64,000 bases of DNA from Cacajao melanocephalus (GCA_963573385.1 CAUYLG010065599.1:18815-82814), one strand, 5' to 3'. Positions 37,835 to 54,639 are shown, counted from the first letter of the stretch. Notes: generated from the letters alone by a model not told the origin. Translations and numbers: made by a program.

Positions 37835-39600
37835 CCCCACTGTCGCTGAGATGCTTTTCTTATTTGTTGCATAAATGGAGGCATGTCTGTCCCGTAGAAC
37901 CCAGATATTGTTGAATGAAATGTCAATTTCTTGTCTAGGAATGACCACCTATGAGCATATTTATGTAACTTATTCTTTATTGATCTGTGTTGGACTGGAG
38001 TCCTCAGAGGGTAACGAATGACATAAGCAGAAAGACAGACCTAACCTGATACCTGAGCACCAGAACCATGAGACAAGGTTGCTCTGACCTGCGGTTTAAA
38101 TGAACCACCTGAGCAACCAGCACCTGCAGCCAACTCTTTCTAAATCACCTTCATTTGTCTCAGTCTTGATCTTTGCTAATTATAAACAAACAGGTAAAAA
38201 ATAACTTATTATCCTGTCCACTGCCCCTTGAAGGTCCTTAAATTCCACACAAATCTTTTGCATACATTGAGTTTCTAATTTTCTACGCATTTGCGATCAA
38301 ACATGAAGAATACACATTTTTGGCCTTACTTCCAACTCTGAAGCAATTCTCTCTAGCTAGAAGAGAAACTAGCTCCTAGAGGTCATTGGCATTAATATGA
38401 ACACCCAGTTGAGGAAAAAAAAACTTATAGGACTGTTAGAAATGGTGGCAAATTGTAATATGCAATTTCATAAATTACTCAAATGCAATTCTGAAAATGC
38501 AGCTTCCTTACCTTTTCTGGCTCAGAATAAGATTAACAACAGGTCAGCCAGTGTAATATTCCCTGAAATGAGATCAAAAAGGAAATAAGGTGTAGACAGA
38601 CATGGCTTGAGACCATAGATAAGACTGTCTGGTTCCATAGAGTTTAATATTTCAAAAAATATTTCAAAATTATTGACTAAAGTTTTTTCTACATCTTCTT
38701 GTAAATGTATCTAACATTTTCAATGTCTTTGTTCATATCATGGAAGTTACTAGAAATGCCTCATATTATACTTTAGACCAACAGCAACTAACTCCCCAGT
38801 GATGCACATTGCAGAAACGGCTTTTATAAAAATACAGACCTGATTTTTTGTGCACAGAAAGTGCTTTCTTCACATATGTCACTGCTTGATCTGATGAACC
38901 TAACCAGAGAAAGAAATTTTCTTCTCCTTATTCAGTCCTCTCCTTTGCTGGGAATTATAACCAGAAAATGAACTTCTCCAAGCAGCTCATGCAGCTACTT
39001 AAGGATCACCGATGCTGTTCCGTGGGCCAGGATCTCTGCACTGTCTTCCTCACATTGTTTCTCTTCCTTTTACATCCCCACAGAGGATTTTTCCACTGTC
39101 CAGGCAGTTTAGCTCACTTCTTAGCGGTTCTGCTCAGATTCAAGTCAAGTGCTTCCTCAGCCTGCTCCACATATGCTACTGAGCCAGCAGCCACAACTTC
39201 CTAGAACTGCCACCCCAGCATGACATTGGCTTCTAGTTAAAAAGCATGTGCATGGCCACATCATGCTGCATTTTCACACCAACCCTACGATGTTGATTTT
39301 ATCACCAATTTGCTGACAAGGAAACTTGAGTGAGTTTTCCAGATTTGCACTCATAGGAACACAGGTCATCTGACTTATATATAGATGCACACCTGCCTCC
39401 TTGCAGGAGATTCAGTTTCTGTGTTCCTAGCACTGAGGCTGTCGATGTCCGTCATATTGCACTGCTAGTGTCATACAGGTTTTCAACCTGACCCCATCTC
39501 TTCCTTTCCTCCCTCTACCCTCCCCCATCTCTGTCTAAAATACCACTCAAGGGAGAAAATTCTTAACAGCTTCTTTATTTTCGCCTTAAAATTTTTCTGA
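37835..39600. other. Intergenic, mostly unique
   Basis: A degenerate MIR-like patch may lie at 39260-39390. Otherwise nothing is recognised. Confidence 0.45.
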
Positions 39601-39603
39601 CAG

Positions 39604-39875
39604 ATGGGGTGTGGTGGCTCATGCCTGCAATCCCAGCACTTTGGGAGGCCAAGATGGGAGGATTGCTTGAACCCAGGAGTTCAGGGCAACATGGTGAAAA
39701 CCCATCTCTACAAAAAATACAAAAATTAACTAGGTGTGGTGGCACCTGTAGTCCCAGCTACTGGGAAGGCTGCGGCTGGAGGATCGCTTGAGCTCAGGAG
39801 GTTGAGGCTGCAGTGAGCTAAGATCACATCACTGCACTTCGGCCTGGGGTGACAGAGACCTCATCTCAAAAAAAA
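39604..39875 (+). mobile_element. AluJ, forward
   Basis: Target-site duplication ttttctgaca on both sides. It is the first Alu upstream of the promoter. Confidence 0.93.
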
Positions 39876-40069
39876 TTTTTTTCTGACACTCAGCATTACA
39901 TTTATGCCTTCATAAAACACTTTTCTTTGAGACTGCCTCTTGTCCTCATGCATTTATCTCTTTGTGACAATACCCCCTTAATGCTGAGAAACAATAATAG
40001 CTTAAGTGTCTACCTGAGACACAAGGAAATATGAGGGTGTTTGCTCTCAGATGATATGAGTAGGAGGAG

Positions 40070-40285
40070 GCTGTAACTACCATTCATTCAGCTGAATCCT
40101 TTGTCTGCACTATTTCATTTTATCCTCAGAACAATCCAATGAGGTAGGTACTACTTATGTTTCCATTTTACAGATGAGAAGAGTAAGACTCAGAGAGTTT
40201 AAGTAACTTGCCCAATAGCTAGTAAGTAGCAGAGAGTTCAAACCAGATCTGTTTCACACCGAAACCCATTCTCTCTGAACTGCTG
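40070..40285 (-). mobile_element. MIR, reverse
   Basis: A good match: 'atgaggtaggtactact', 'ttttacagatgagaag', 'aagtaacttgccc', 'agctagtaagtagcagag'. Confidence 0.85.
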
Positions 40286-40289
40286 GTAT

Positions 40290-40735
40290 CCCTAATGCAC
40301 AAGATGACCTACAATGCCTGTTACAAATGATAAGTGACAAATAAATGGGGGCAGTCAGGAATTTTGTGAACTTTCACATAGTGAGAAGTTACATTCCTGC
40401 ATGTTTGGGTTCCTCTGAGAGATTTACAGTAACTCCTAGAGGTCCTTACCAGGGCTAACTGGAGGGCGGTGATCTCCTCTGGGGTCTCGTCTGAATTCTA
40501 CAGGTGCATACGCCTAGTCTTGAATCCTTCCCTTGGAGTCCCTCATTCTTCCACTCTGGTACTCCAGAAGCTTCATTCAGGGGACCTGTAGACTACAAAC
40601 TACCTCCATCTGCTCCTTCAACCTAACCTTGTGGTTGGCAGAAGAGAGCCTAGGATTTCTACAGAGAGAACAGAGAACACAAGGAAACCAGCGCACACAG
40701 ATCAGAATTGCACAGTGCAGCCTTGGAACCCAGGC
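40290..40735. other. Intergenic, no recognisable element
   Basis: Unique sequence. Confidence 0.45.
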
Positions 40736-40739
40736 TTAG

Positions 40740-40950
40740 AGTTCCAAGGCTTGGGCCTAGGGTGGGGTTTCAGCCCAAACACTTCCTAGTTGTGTGCCCT
40801 TGGACATTTTCCTGACTTCTTTGATTTTTCTCTGTAAAATGGGAATAGTGTGAGAAGCTACTTCACAGGATTGTTATGAGGAGGCAAAGAAATGACAAAT
40901 TGTTGTAACGTGCCTGATGCTTTGTAAATTCTCAATTAAAGAGTCTCAGA
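40740..40950 (+). mobile_element. MIR, forward
   Basis: 'acttcctagttgtgtgccc', 'tctgtaaaatggga', 'ggattgttatgagg' follow the MIR consensus. Confidence 0.8.
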
Positions 40951-41171
40951 TTGAAGGACTTCCGAGGTGTACAGAAGCCTTGGCCTAAGACAGGGCAAGG
41001 AGCAGGTTTTCCTCTTTGGGAAGTTTGGGCTTTGAGGGCAGAGGAGATAGTGGAGGGGTTAAATGCCTGCCTGGAGTGTGTTGTAGAACTCTGCATACAT
41101 CTCTTCAAGCAGACCCAATTGTGAACTTAGAGAAAAACCCCTGACACTTGACCCAGTTATAAGAGTAATTT

Positions 41172-41360
41172 ACAGCAGTGTTTCCACACTTCCCTGGGTC
41201 ACAAGAGTCACCTGGGTTGCTTATTTAAAATACAGATGCCTGGCCCGCTCCCTCAAAACGTTCTAAACCAGGTGCTCTGGGGTAGAACCTGGGAATGTTC
41301 ACTTTATACATACCACTGGGTTATTTCATGATCAGAGAAGTTTAGGAATCATTGCTTTAA
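41172..41360 (+). mobile_element. MER5A-type DNA transposon, forward
   Basis: 'cagtgtttccacacttcc', 'agagtcacctgggttgc', 'gcctggcccgctccc' and 'agaacctgggaatg' are MER5A features in the right order. Confidence 0.8.
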
Positions 41361-41379
41361 GTGTTCAAAGAACTTATAT

Positions 41380-41485
41380 GTCCTCTATGTAACAGATCTA
41401 CATAATGAGCAGATCTATCATCCCCACTTTACAGGAAAAGTGACTAAGGCCCAACAAAGTTCAGCAGCATGCAGGAGCCTGCTTA
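41380..41485 (-). mobile_element. MIR fragment, reverse
   Basis: 'atcatccccactttacagg' followed by 'tgactaaggcccaac'. Confidence 0.55.
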
Positions 41486-41510
41486 GGCTGGCTCAAGAGA
41501 GCCTACTGTT

Positions 41511-42515
<1,005 letters not shown>

Positions 42516-42519
42516 CCTT

Positions 42520-42610
42520 TTTATTAATTTAATATTTCATTCACTCAGTATTTATAATTTGCTTACTATGTGCCAGATATTGAGGTATAAAGATGAAAAA
42601 AAATGAAAAA
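42520..42610 (+). mobile_element. L2/MIR-type fragment
   Basis: 'cattcactcagtattta' followed by 'ttactatgtgccagatattg'. Confidence 0.55.
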
Positions 42611-42819
42611 AGGTCACTATATACTGAGAAAGATTGCCAAGATACTTTATGAGAAGAAAATCAGAGTGCAGAATGGCATGAAAAATATACTACCATTTGT
42701 TTATAAAGGCAAAAGAAAGAATACATACACACACATTCACATAAGATATCTTTAGAAGGACACACAAAATACCGTTAACATTAGTTGGTTTCCTCCTGGA
42801 AGGGGAATAGAATATCTAG

Positions 42820-43170
<351 letters not shown>

Positions 43171-43399
43171 GCCTTTTATGTATTTTTATTGTGAACCACA
43201 TGAAGCTATTTCCTAATCATAAAATAGATATTAAAACTTAAGAAATTGAGGAGGCTGGTGCTGCCCTCAGTTTCTTGGAAGGAAATTCACACACATATAC
43301 AGTGCAATGTGATCAGGCTCTGTTAGAAGCAGGCACAGTGCACTACAGAGCACGAGGCAGAGGTCCCAACCCAAACTGGTTGTGGGGACAGAGTGGAAG

Positions 43400-43600
43400 T
43401 AGGAAAGATCACAAGAGGCCAGGTTAAGGAGGACCTTGTATGCCAAGCTAACGAGCTTTCACTTTATTCTGTAGCAACAGCAAGCCATTCAGAGTTGAGC
43501 AGGGGACTAACAGGTAGATTCTCATTTTAGAGGATCAGCAGTCCAGGGGAGGATTTGAGGAGGTCTCCATGAGAGGGAAGGTAAAGTGATGAGCCCTTTT
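43400..43600. mobile_element. Possible L2-type fragment
   Basis: 'ggaccttgtatgccaagc' and 'gcaagccattcagagttgagcagggg' resemble a common old interspersed repeat. The family is uncertain. Confidence 0.4.
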
Positions 43601-43754
43601 CTGTAATTTATCTTTTCAAAGATGTGTTCTCTAGAGTCAGAGGATTCAAGTTAAGAACAGGAACAGTGAGTCTAGGTTAAAGATGATTTATGTGGTCTTT
43701 ATTCCGATGACTTGTTCTTAGTCTGAGGAGAATAAATTACGTGTAATTCACTTA

Positions 43755-43950
43755 CAATGTGGTAGGAACACTAGCACGTCCTTTACAAAGGACACCTCAT
43801 TAATCCTCACAATAATCACAGAAAATGGGAGCATGATTATTCTCCTAAAAAGTACAGATGAGAACATTGAGACTAAGCAGGTTAATCAACTTGCCCAAGA
43901 TTAATAGCAAAAAAACCTGCCAGATTTAAGTCCATCTGTCTGATTGTAAA
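43755..43950 (-). mobile_element. MIR, reverse
   Basis: 'cctcattaatcctcac', 'agatgagaacattgagac', 'aacttgcccaag'. Confidence 0.7.
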
Positions 43951-44048
43951 CCCATATGTTAAAAGATTGGCAAGAGTCTCCTCTAAACAGTTCGACAGAA
44001 AGCCACTACCCCTCTCTGCCAAAACCAAGCTTCTAAAATATTCCCCTT

Positions 44049-44455
44049 GGCCAGGCGCAGTGGCTCATGCCTGTAATCCCAGCTCTTTGGAAGGCTGAGG
44101 CCTGTGGATTGCTTGAGCCCAGGAGTTCAAAAACAGGCTGAGCAACATGGCAAAACTCCATCTTTACAAAAAAATACAATTGGCTGGGCACGGTGGCTCA
44201 CGCCTGTAATCCAAGCACTTTGGAGGCCAAGGCAGGTGGATCACCTGAGGTCGGGAGTTCAAGACTGCCCTGACCAACATGGTGAAACCCCGTCTTTAAA
44301 AAAAAAAAATACAATTAGCCAGACACGGGGGTGCATGCCTGTAGTCCCAGCTACTTGGAAGGCTGAGGTGGGAAGATCACCTGAGCCCAGGGGGTCGAGG
44401 CTGCAGTGAGCTATGATTGTGCCACTGCCCTGCATCATGGGCAACAGAGATCCTT
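44049..44455 (+). mobile_element. Three-monomer Alu (left-left-right), forward
   Basis: A left monomer (44049-44180), then a second left monomer with A tail (44181-44318), then the right monomer. aaaaatacaatt occurs on both sides of the middle unit, so it may be a nested monomer insertion. Confidence 0.82.
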
Positions 44456-44458
44456 TTC

Positions 44459-44760
44459 ATACAAGACTAATGTATATGCCACAGCAATTTGATTGATTAT
44501 AGATTGCCAAATTCCAAGAAAGAATACTTTATTACTCTATAAGGAGGGGCAATGATCTGAGGGGGTCTTATCTGGTTCTGTTTCATCTTAATTATCTATA
44601 GGAAAAACAAGGCAGAAGTTGCAGCAGCCGGCCATGTGACTCTGGCTGCACAGCCATACTCCTCTCAAGGCTCAGAATTATTTAAAGTTCCAACAGCTTT
44701 AAGTTTGAATTCTTTTAAGTTTGAATTATTTAATTTCACATATTTATTTAAAAGTAAATT
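44459..44760. other. Intergenic, no recognisable element
   Basis: Unique; a short direct repeat 'ttaagtttgaatt' occurs at about 44698-44728. Confidence 0.45.
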
Positions 44761-44762
44761 AA

Positions 44763-45170
<408 letters not shown>

Positions 45171-45215
45171 TTAAAAATTAATAGGTAAAATACAAGTCAT
45201 AATTAACAAGCATCA

Positions 45216-45617
<402 letters not shown>

Positions 45618-45825
45618 CTACCATTTAATGTCTATCTGGTTGATGCAATAAAGAAGCATAGTATGTCTAGAACTACCTATATACAGATTTAAGTCAATGT
45701 GAAGTATTTAACACTACCAATGTTCCTCAGCTTCTATATACAGCAGTTGTAATACTGTGCTAACTCCTGAATAACTCTGAAGTAAGAAAATTGGACTACA
45801 GAAAAATAATACTACATTGTCCAAG

Positions 45826-46047
45826 AAACACTTCCACCTCCCGGGTTTAAGCAGTTCTCTGCCTCAGCCTTCCAAGTAGCTGGGATTACAAGTGCATGCA
45901 ACCACACCCAGCTAATTTTTGTATTTTTAGTAGAGATGGGGTTTCACCATCTTGGCCAGCCTTGTCTTGAACTCCTGACCTCATGATCCACCCGCCTCAA
46001 CCTCCCAAAGTGCTGGGATTACAGGCATGAGCCACCACGCCCAGCCC
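45826..46047 (-). mobile_element. Alu, reverse, truncated
   Basis: The first 70 or so bases on the poly-T side are missing; it starts at 'cacttccacctcccgggt'. Confidence 0.9.
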
Positions 46048-46239
46048 ATTTTGGCTCTTAAGAAGAATTAAACAAGTTAATTTGTATTTTTTCTCACCTA
46101 AATGCTTCCGCTACTCCACTCTGTCCTGTCCTTAAAAGTAATGTTAATCTCTGACATCAGCAGCAACACAAACCTTCATAGCATTTGGACACAGTTGGAT
46201 TTTGTTTTAAGGACTTGGAACTCAAAAAAAGATAAATAA

Positions 46240-47904
46240 AGGGCCCCCATACCTAGCTTGCTGACTTTTTATTAGGAAAGGATGCTAGATTTTGTCAAAC
46301 ACTTTTGGTGCATCTGTTGGGGTAATCATATGGCTTAATTTTATGTTAATATGGCAAATTATATTGATTAGGTTTTGAAATGAAGACTTATATGCCTGAA
46401 ATAAACTCCAGTTGGTCTTAATGCATTGTCCTTTTTACATATTGTTAGGTTGGATTTGTTAAAATTTTCTTTAGAATTTTTGCATCTGTGTTCCTGAAGA
46501 CTGCTGATCTGTAGTTTTCTAAGAATGTCTTTGACAGGTTTTGGTATCAGGGTAATGCTGTTATCCTAGAATGAGTTGGGAAGTATTCCACTGGCTTCCA
46601 TTTTCTGAAAGAGGTAGTAGAGAACTGCTATTGTTTCTCCTTAAACATTTGGTATAATTCACCACTGAACCCATCTGTGCTTGGAGTTTTCCTTATAGGA
46701 CAGTTTTAAACTACAAATTCAATTTTAAAAAATAGATAAAGGACTATTCAGGTCAGCTCTTGTTGTACAACTTTTGGTAATTTGTTTTTTTCCAAGGGAT
46801 TTGTCTGTTTTAGATACATTGTTGAATTTTTTGTTAAAAAGTTGTTCATAATATTCTCTGTTCTTTTAATAGCTGTAGAATTTGTAGGATATCTCTTTCA
46901 TTCCTGATATTTGTAATTTATGTTTCCCCTCACTTTTTTTCTGTTCAGTCTGACTAGAGGTTTATTAATTTTATTGATCTCAAAGAACCAGCTTTAGGCT
47001 TCATTGATTTTCTCCTGTTTTTGTTTTCTATTTCATAAGTTTTTGCTCCCATCTTAATTATTTCTTTTCTTCTTTTTATTCTGTGTTTAATTTACTCTTC
47101 TTTTTCTAATTTTGGTTTTTTGGGGTTTTTGTTTTTGTTGTGGTTGTTGTTGAGATGGAGTCTTCTTTTGTCACAAAGGCCGGAGTGCAGTGGCATGGAC
47201 ACGCCTCAGTGTAGCCTCAACCTCCCAGGATCAAGCCATCCTCCCACCTCAGCCTCCTGAGGAGCTAGGACCACAGGTGCATACCACCTCTCCCAGCTAA
47301 TTTTTGTATATTTTGTAGAGATGTGGTTTCACCATGTTGCCCAGGCTTCTGACATACAGAACTCCTGAGCTCAAGCCATCACCTGCCTTGGCCTCCCAAA
47401 GTGCTAGGATTACAGATGTGAGGCTCAGATTACTTTTATTTTCTAATATAGGCATTTGGTGCTATAAGTCTCTCTCTAAGCACTGCTTCATTGTATCCCA
47501 CAAGTTTTGTTATCTTGTGTTTTAATTTTCAGACAGTTCAAAACCATTTCCAATTTCTGTTTTTTTAAACTAATGTGTGATATAGAAGTTTTGTTTTTCA
47601 AATATTTGCAGATTTTCTAGATATCCTTTTTATTGATTTCTAATTTAATTATATTATGGTCAGAAAGTATATTTTATAACAGAAATAAATAATTTTAAAT
47701 TTATTAAGAAAAACAGTTTGGCCTATTTTGATAAATGTTCTATGTGTACTTTTAAAAATGTGCATTCTGCTATGGTTGAGTGTTCCATAAATATCAATTA
47801 GGTCAAATGCCTTTTTACATTTTTGTTTATGATTTTATGAAATAAACTTTATACTACATTTTGTTTGTTTAAAAGATCATTTATCTTTTGAGCAGATATA
47901 AATT
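46240..47904 (-). mobile_element. L1 ORF2 region, reverse, split by an Alu
   Basis: Reverse-strand phrases of L1 ORF2, such as 'tggtatcagggtaatgctg' and 'attggtcagaaagtatatttt'-like text, are seen on both sides of the Alu at 47116-47424. It is heavily degraded. Confidence 0.8.
47116..47424 (-). mobile_element. AluJ nested in L1, reverse
   Basis: It starts in a T/TTG-rich run and ends 'acagatgtgaggctc'; the 3' margin is worn. Confidence 0.88.
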
Positions 47905-48065
47905 TATTTTATTTATTTTTTAGAGACAGAGTCTCACTCTGTCACCCAGGCTGGAGTGCAGTGGCACTAGCATAGCTCATTGTAACTTGAATTCTTGGCC
48001 TTAAGTGATCCTCCAGCCTCAGTTTCCCAAAATGCTGGGATTACATGCCTGAGCCACCACACCCT
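47905..48065 (-). mobile_element. Alu fragment with internal deletion, reverse
   Basis: The right-monomer start joins directly to the left-monomer end near 'ccttaagtgatcctcc'. Confidence 0.82.
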
Positions 48066-48137
48066 CTTTCTTTGTTAAAAAGAAGGAAAGAAAATAAAAG
48101 GAAAGGGAAAGAAAGAGAAGAAAAGAAAAAGAATAAT
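48066..48137. repeat. (GAAA)n-rich tract
   Basis: An imperfect purine repeat. Confidence 0.85.
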
Positions 48138-48423
48138 ACCTAGGCATTTTGCGAGGATTAAATAATATACCTATGACATAGTTCTTAATGTGCAGTTGTT
48201 GTTCAGTAAATGGTAGCTATTATTGCCAGATTCTTCTTTCAGCACAAAAGTGGAATTATCTAGCATTTCTAGAGTCCTTACAGAACACAAAGAGAGCCCC
48301 TGTAACTCATGCCTTACTGCTTAAGAGAGTATGTCATCTAAGCAGTAGATGTTACATAAGCCAAGGACAATGTGGTATAATAATTTAACAGGTTGTTTTC
48401 AGTTGCAAGTAATAGAGAATCTT
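48138..48423. other. Short unique stretch
   Basis: It ends in 'cagttgcaagtaatagag', the left flank of the following Alu compound. Confidence 0.45.
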
Positions 48424-48863
<440 letters not shown>

Positions 48864-48921
48864 TTACTTCAACTGAACTAAACAGAAGATGTAACATTTC
48901 ACTTAACAAGTCTGGGTATAA

Positions 48922-49611
<690 letters not shown>

Positions 49612-49692
49612 TTAATTCATAAACTCAATATTGTCATCAAATCTGTTCTTTCTGTTGAATATGTAACTATAATGCTCCTGTTCCAAAGGTAA

Positions 49693-50021
<329 letters not shown>

Positions 50022-50029
50022 GCTGGAGA

Positions 50030-50600
50030 ACTTTTAAATACAGTACTTTCCTTTGCTTTAGCAGGGCCAAACAGCAATATTGCATCTCTCTTTCTTGACT
50101 GTATCCTTAAAAGTCCTTATTAGATACAACAAAAATGGCATATTGATTTTAAAATATCATTTATATCTCATTCAAAATACTTAACATTCAATCTGTCTGA
50201 CCTACTCCTATTTCCATGTTCCTGGTCATTCTCTGTCAATTACCAGTACATCCTTCCCTGCAAAATGGAGCCATTTTATCATATTAGATTTTTACTCACA
50301 GTTCTTTAAAATCACTTCAACTTACAGCTGTGCTTGGAAGACTTAAGGATGCTGAAATTACAGTGAAAGATTATTAACTTAGGGGTTGGTTTCACAATAA
50401 TTATGGAGCCCTAGTGGCTTACAGGGGGTTAAGCAATACAAAAGAAAATTAATATATTAAAATGCATTCAAAGGAGAACTTATATTACTTTATGAAACTC
50501 TAACTTAAATTTGTGTTTGGGCCTCTTGACATTTCAAAACCTACCGTTTGATTCACTGCAGGCAGAACAATTTTACTTTACATTTTAAAAGCTTACAACA
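50030..50600. other. Intergenic, no recognisable gene
   Basis: A minus-strand acceptor-like site near 50355 leads into a stop within 13 codons, so no exon is called. Confidence 0.45.
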
Positions 50601-50900
50601 TGTCGGGCACAGTGGTTCACGCCTGTAATCCCAGCACTTTGGGAAGCCGAGGTGGGTGGATCACCTGAGGTTAAGAGTTCAAGACAAGCCTGGCCAACAT
50701 GGTGAAACCCCATCTCTACGAAAAATACAAATATTAGCTGGGCCTAGTGGTGTGTGCCTGTAATCCCAGCTACCTGGGAGGCTGAGGCAGGAGCATCCTT
50801 TAAATCCAGGAGGCAAAGGTCGCCGTGAGCCAAGGTTGTGCCACTGCACTCCAGGCTGGGTGACAAGAGTGAAACTCTCAAAACAAACAAACAAACAAAA
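50601..50900 (+). mobile_element. Alu, forward
   Basis: The tail is (CAAA)n. The right monomer is diverged ('ggtcgccgtgagcc'). Confidence 0.94.
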
Positions 50901-50953
50901 AACCATTTAAATTATCAACCAAGTTAAATACTTAGGTATAAATCTAACAAAAC

Positions 50954-51379
50954 ATGCTGGGTGTAGTGGCTCACATCTGTAATCCCAGCACTCTGGGAGG
51001 CCATGGTGGGAGGATTGTTTGAGGCTAGGAATTAGAAACCAGCCTGGTCAACATAACAAGAACCCATCTCTACAAAAGAAAAAAATTTAAATTAGCTAGC
51101 AGGGTGTGGTGGTTCATGCCTGTAATCCCAGCACTTTGGGAGGCCAAGGCAGGCAGATTGCTTAAACCCAGGAGTTCAAGGCCAGCCTGGGCAACACAGT
51201 GAAATCCTATCTCCACAAACAATACAACAATTTGCTGGGCATGCTTGGCAAGTGCCTGTAATCCCAGCTAATAGGGAGGCTGAGATGGGAGTGGAGACCA
51301 GGAGGTCAAGGCTGCAGTGAACTGTGATTGCGCTACTGTACTCCAGCCCTCCAGCCCAGTGAAAGAGAGAGACCCTGAA
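50954..51379 (+). mobile_element. Three-monomer Alu (left-left-right), forward
   Basis: A left monomer (50954 to about 51105) is followed by a full Alu (to 51379), nested in L1. Confidence 0.8.
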
Positions 51380-51453
51380 AAAGAAAGAAAGAAAGAAAGG
51401 GAAGGAAGGAAGGAAGGGAGGGAGTGAGGGAAAGAGAGAAAGAGAGAAAAAAA
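51379..51453. repeat. (GAAA)n/(GGAA)n microsatellite
   Basis: It grew from the tail of the preceding Alu. Confidence 0.92.
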
Positions 51454-52676
51454 ATCTGAGTGAGGACTAATTTAAAACTTGGATGAAAGAAATTAAAGAA
51501 ACAGACTCCTGCAAAGTCTGATCTTTAACAAAGAAACAAGGCAATTCAATTAAGAAAGAATAGTCTTTTCAAAAAATGGTACTAGAACAACTACATACAA
51601 CTACATAACCACATAGAAAAAAAAATGAATCTAGACACAGACCTCACATCACCTTTACAAAAACTAACTCAAAATACATCACAGACCTAAATGTAAAGCA
51701 CAAAGCTATAAAACTCCTAGAAGATAATGTAGGAGAAAATCTAAGTGACCTTAGGTTTAGAGATGATTTTTTAGATACAACAGAAAAGCATGATTCATGA
51801 AAAAATTGGTAAGTTGGCACTTCATTAAAACTAAGAAGTTCTGCTCTGTGAAAGGACTATTAAAAAAATAAAAAAGACAAGCCACAGACTGGGAGATAAT
51901 TGTTGCAAAAGATGTATCTGATAAAGTATTTTTATCCAAAATATAAGAAGAAATTTTAAAATTCAACAATAAGAAAATAAACAACTCAATTTAAAAATGG
52001 CAAAAGTTCTGAACAAAAGTTCTCATCAAAGAAGATATACAGATGGCAAATAAGCATATGAAAAAATGTTCAACATCATATGTCATTAGGGAATTGCAAT
52101 TAAAACAATGATGAGATACCACTAACACCTGTTCAAATGGCTAAAATCCAGAACAATGGCAACACCAGATGCTGGTGAGGATGTGAGAATGACAGCAATA
52201 GGAGCTCTCATTCATTGCTGACAGAAATGCAAAATGGAACAGGTACTTTGTAAAACAGTGTGGCAGTTTTTAATAAAACTAAACATATTCTTACAATAAG
52301 ATCCAGGAATAGTATTCCTTGGTTTTTACCCAAGTGAAGTGAAAATTTATGTCCACATAAAAACCTGCACATGAATGCTTATAGCATCTCTATTTATAAT
52401 TGTCAAAAACTGGAAGCAACCAAGATTTACCGTTTAGGTAAATGGAACGCTAAAATGTACTAAGTCTGCAAAACAGAATATTTTTGCAATTAAAAAATGC
52501 TTTTTTTTTCACATTGCAATAAAAAGCAATGAGCTATTAAGCCACAAAAAGACATGGAGAAAACTTTAGTGCATATTACTAAGTGAAAGAAGCCAATCTG
52601 AAAAGGCTACATCTGTATGATTCCAAATACACGACATTCTGGAAAAGGCAAACCTATGGAGGTAGTAAAAAGATCA

Positions 52677-52807
52677 AGCTGGGCATGGTGGTGTACACCT
52701 GTAGTCCCAGATACTCAGGAGGCTAAGGCAGAATTGTTTGAGCCCAGGAGTTTGAGATGAGCCTGGGCAACATAGTGAGACTCCCATCTCAAAAACAAAA
52801 AAAAACT
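52677..52807 (+). mobile_element. Alu monomer fragment, forward
   Basis: The right-monomer type 'gtagtcccagatactcagg' joins a left-type end with an A tail. It is inserted in L1. Confidence 0.75.
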
Positions 52808-53388
52808 GTAGTTGCCAGAGGTTTGCAGGAGGAAGAAGGAATGAACAGATGGAACACAGGACATTTTTAAGGCAGTGAAACCATTCTGTATGATGATGTA
52901 ATGATGGATACTTGTTATTATACACTTGTCAAAGTCCATAGTATGTACAACACAGAATGAATCCTAATGTAAACCCTGAACTTTAGTTAATAATGTATCA
53001 AAATTAACTCAATTGTAACAAATGTACCACACTAATGCAAGTTTGTTACTGTGAAGATGAGGAAGGAAGTTTATAGGATCTCTATACTTCATACTCAGTT
53101 TTTTTGTAATCCTCAAACTGCTTTCAAAAATAAAGTATTATTTTTTTAATGTGGTATATCCACACAATAGAATACCATTAAGTAATAAAAAGAACACAAT
53201 ATTGATGGATGCTACAACATGGATGGACCTCAAAAACAATGCTAATTTTTAAAACTTATGCAAAAGACTACACATTGAAGTTATTTATTTCTATGAAATA
53301 TCCAAAAAAGGAAAATTTATAGACACAGAAAGGTGATTAGTGGTTGCCTGGCACTAGTGATGGAAGAGGGAATTAACTGTCGATAGGC

Positions 53389-53389
53389 A

Positions 53390-53432
<43 letters not shown>

Positions 53433-53436
53433 TAGA
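53389..53436. repeat. (TAGA)n microsatellite
   Basis: About eleven GATA/TAGA units within the L1 3' UTR. Confidence 0.95.
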
Positions 53437-53456
53437 TATCTGGGGTGATGGAAATG

Positions 53457-53502
53457 TTCTAAACCCAGAATGTGGTGGCTCGTACACATTCTGGGTTTAG
53501 AA
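53457..53502. repeat. Perfect 18-bp-arm hairpin in an L1 3' UTR
   Basis: Arms 53457-53474 (ttctaaacccagaatgtg) and 53485-53502 are exact reverse complements with a 10-nt spacer. The second arm is not part of the usual L1 sequence at this point. Confidence 0.92.
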
Positions 53503-53639
53503 TAGACTTACAGACTTACTAAAAATCATTGAATTGTATACTTTAAATGAGTGAATTTTATGGCATCTAAATATCCCATTAACAATTTTTTAATCACATA
53601 AACAAAATGACAGACATAAACACAATCAAGTGACTACCT

Positions 53640-53845
53640 ATGGGCATAGGGAATGGAAGTGGGGAATGGAACCAAAAACCAATAAATAAATTAAATAGGA
53701 GATGGACCACTATATCCCCAAATAATGAGACATTATTTAAGAAATTTGATTAGCATAATCTGCACTTAAAATCCAAATTATGGGAAGAAAGAGGCAATTT
53801 GTAGAAAACTAAATTCAAGTGGTCAAGGCATCTTTATAGATGCCT
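53640..53845. other. Short stretch between two L1 3' ends
   Basis: AT-rich, no recognisable element. Confidence 0.45.
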
Positions 53846-53849
53846 TTAC

Positions 53850-54634
<785 letters not shown>

Positions 54635-54639
54635 TGCTT

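Larger units (their letters stand above)
50903..53640 (+). mobile_element. L1, forward, with nested Alus
   Basis: It begins with the ORF2 phrase 'aaatacttaggtataaatctaac' and resumes after the Alu compound at about 51453 ('agactcctgcaaagtctg', 'cacagacctaaatgtaaag'). It then runs through the degraded ORF2 end to the 3' UTR ('gtggttgcctggcactag', 'ttgaattgtatactttaaatg'). Confidence 0.88.

Noticed and set aside
50320..50362. Minus-strand acceptor followed by codons ILKSSKHSCKLK
   Set aside because: A stop follows at once, and the only donor would leave a 26-base exon.
53389..53436. Regularly spaced repeat resembling an array
   Set aside because: It is a simple GATA microsatellite with no spacers. 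CRISPR arrays are not expected in nuclear primate DNA.
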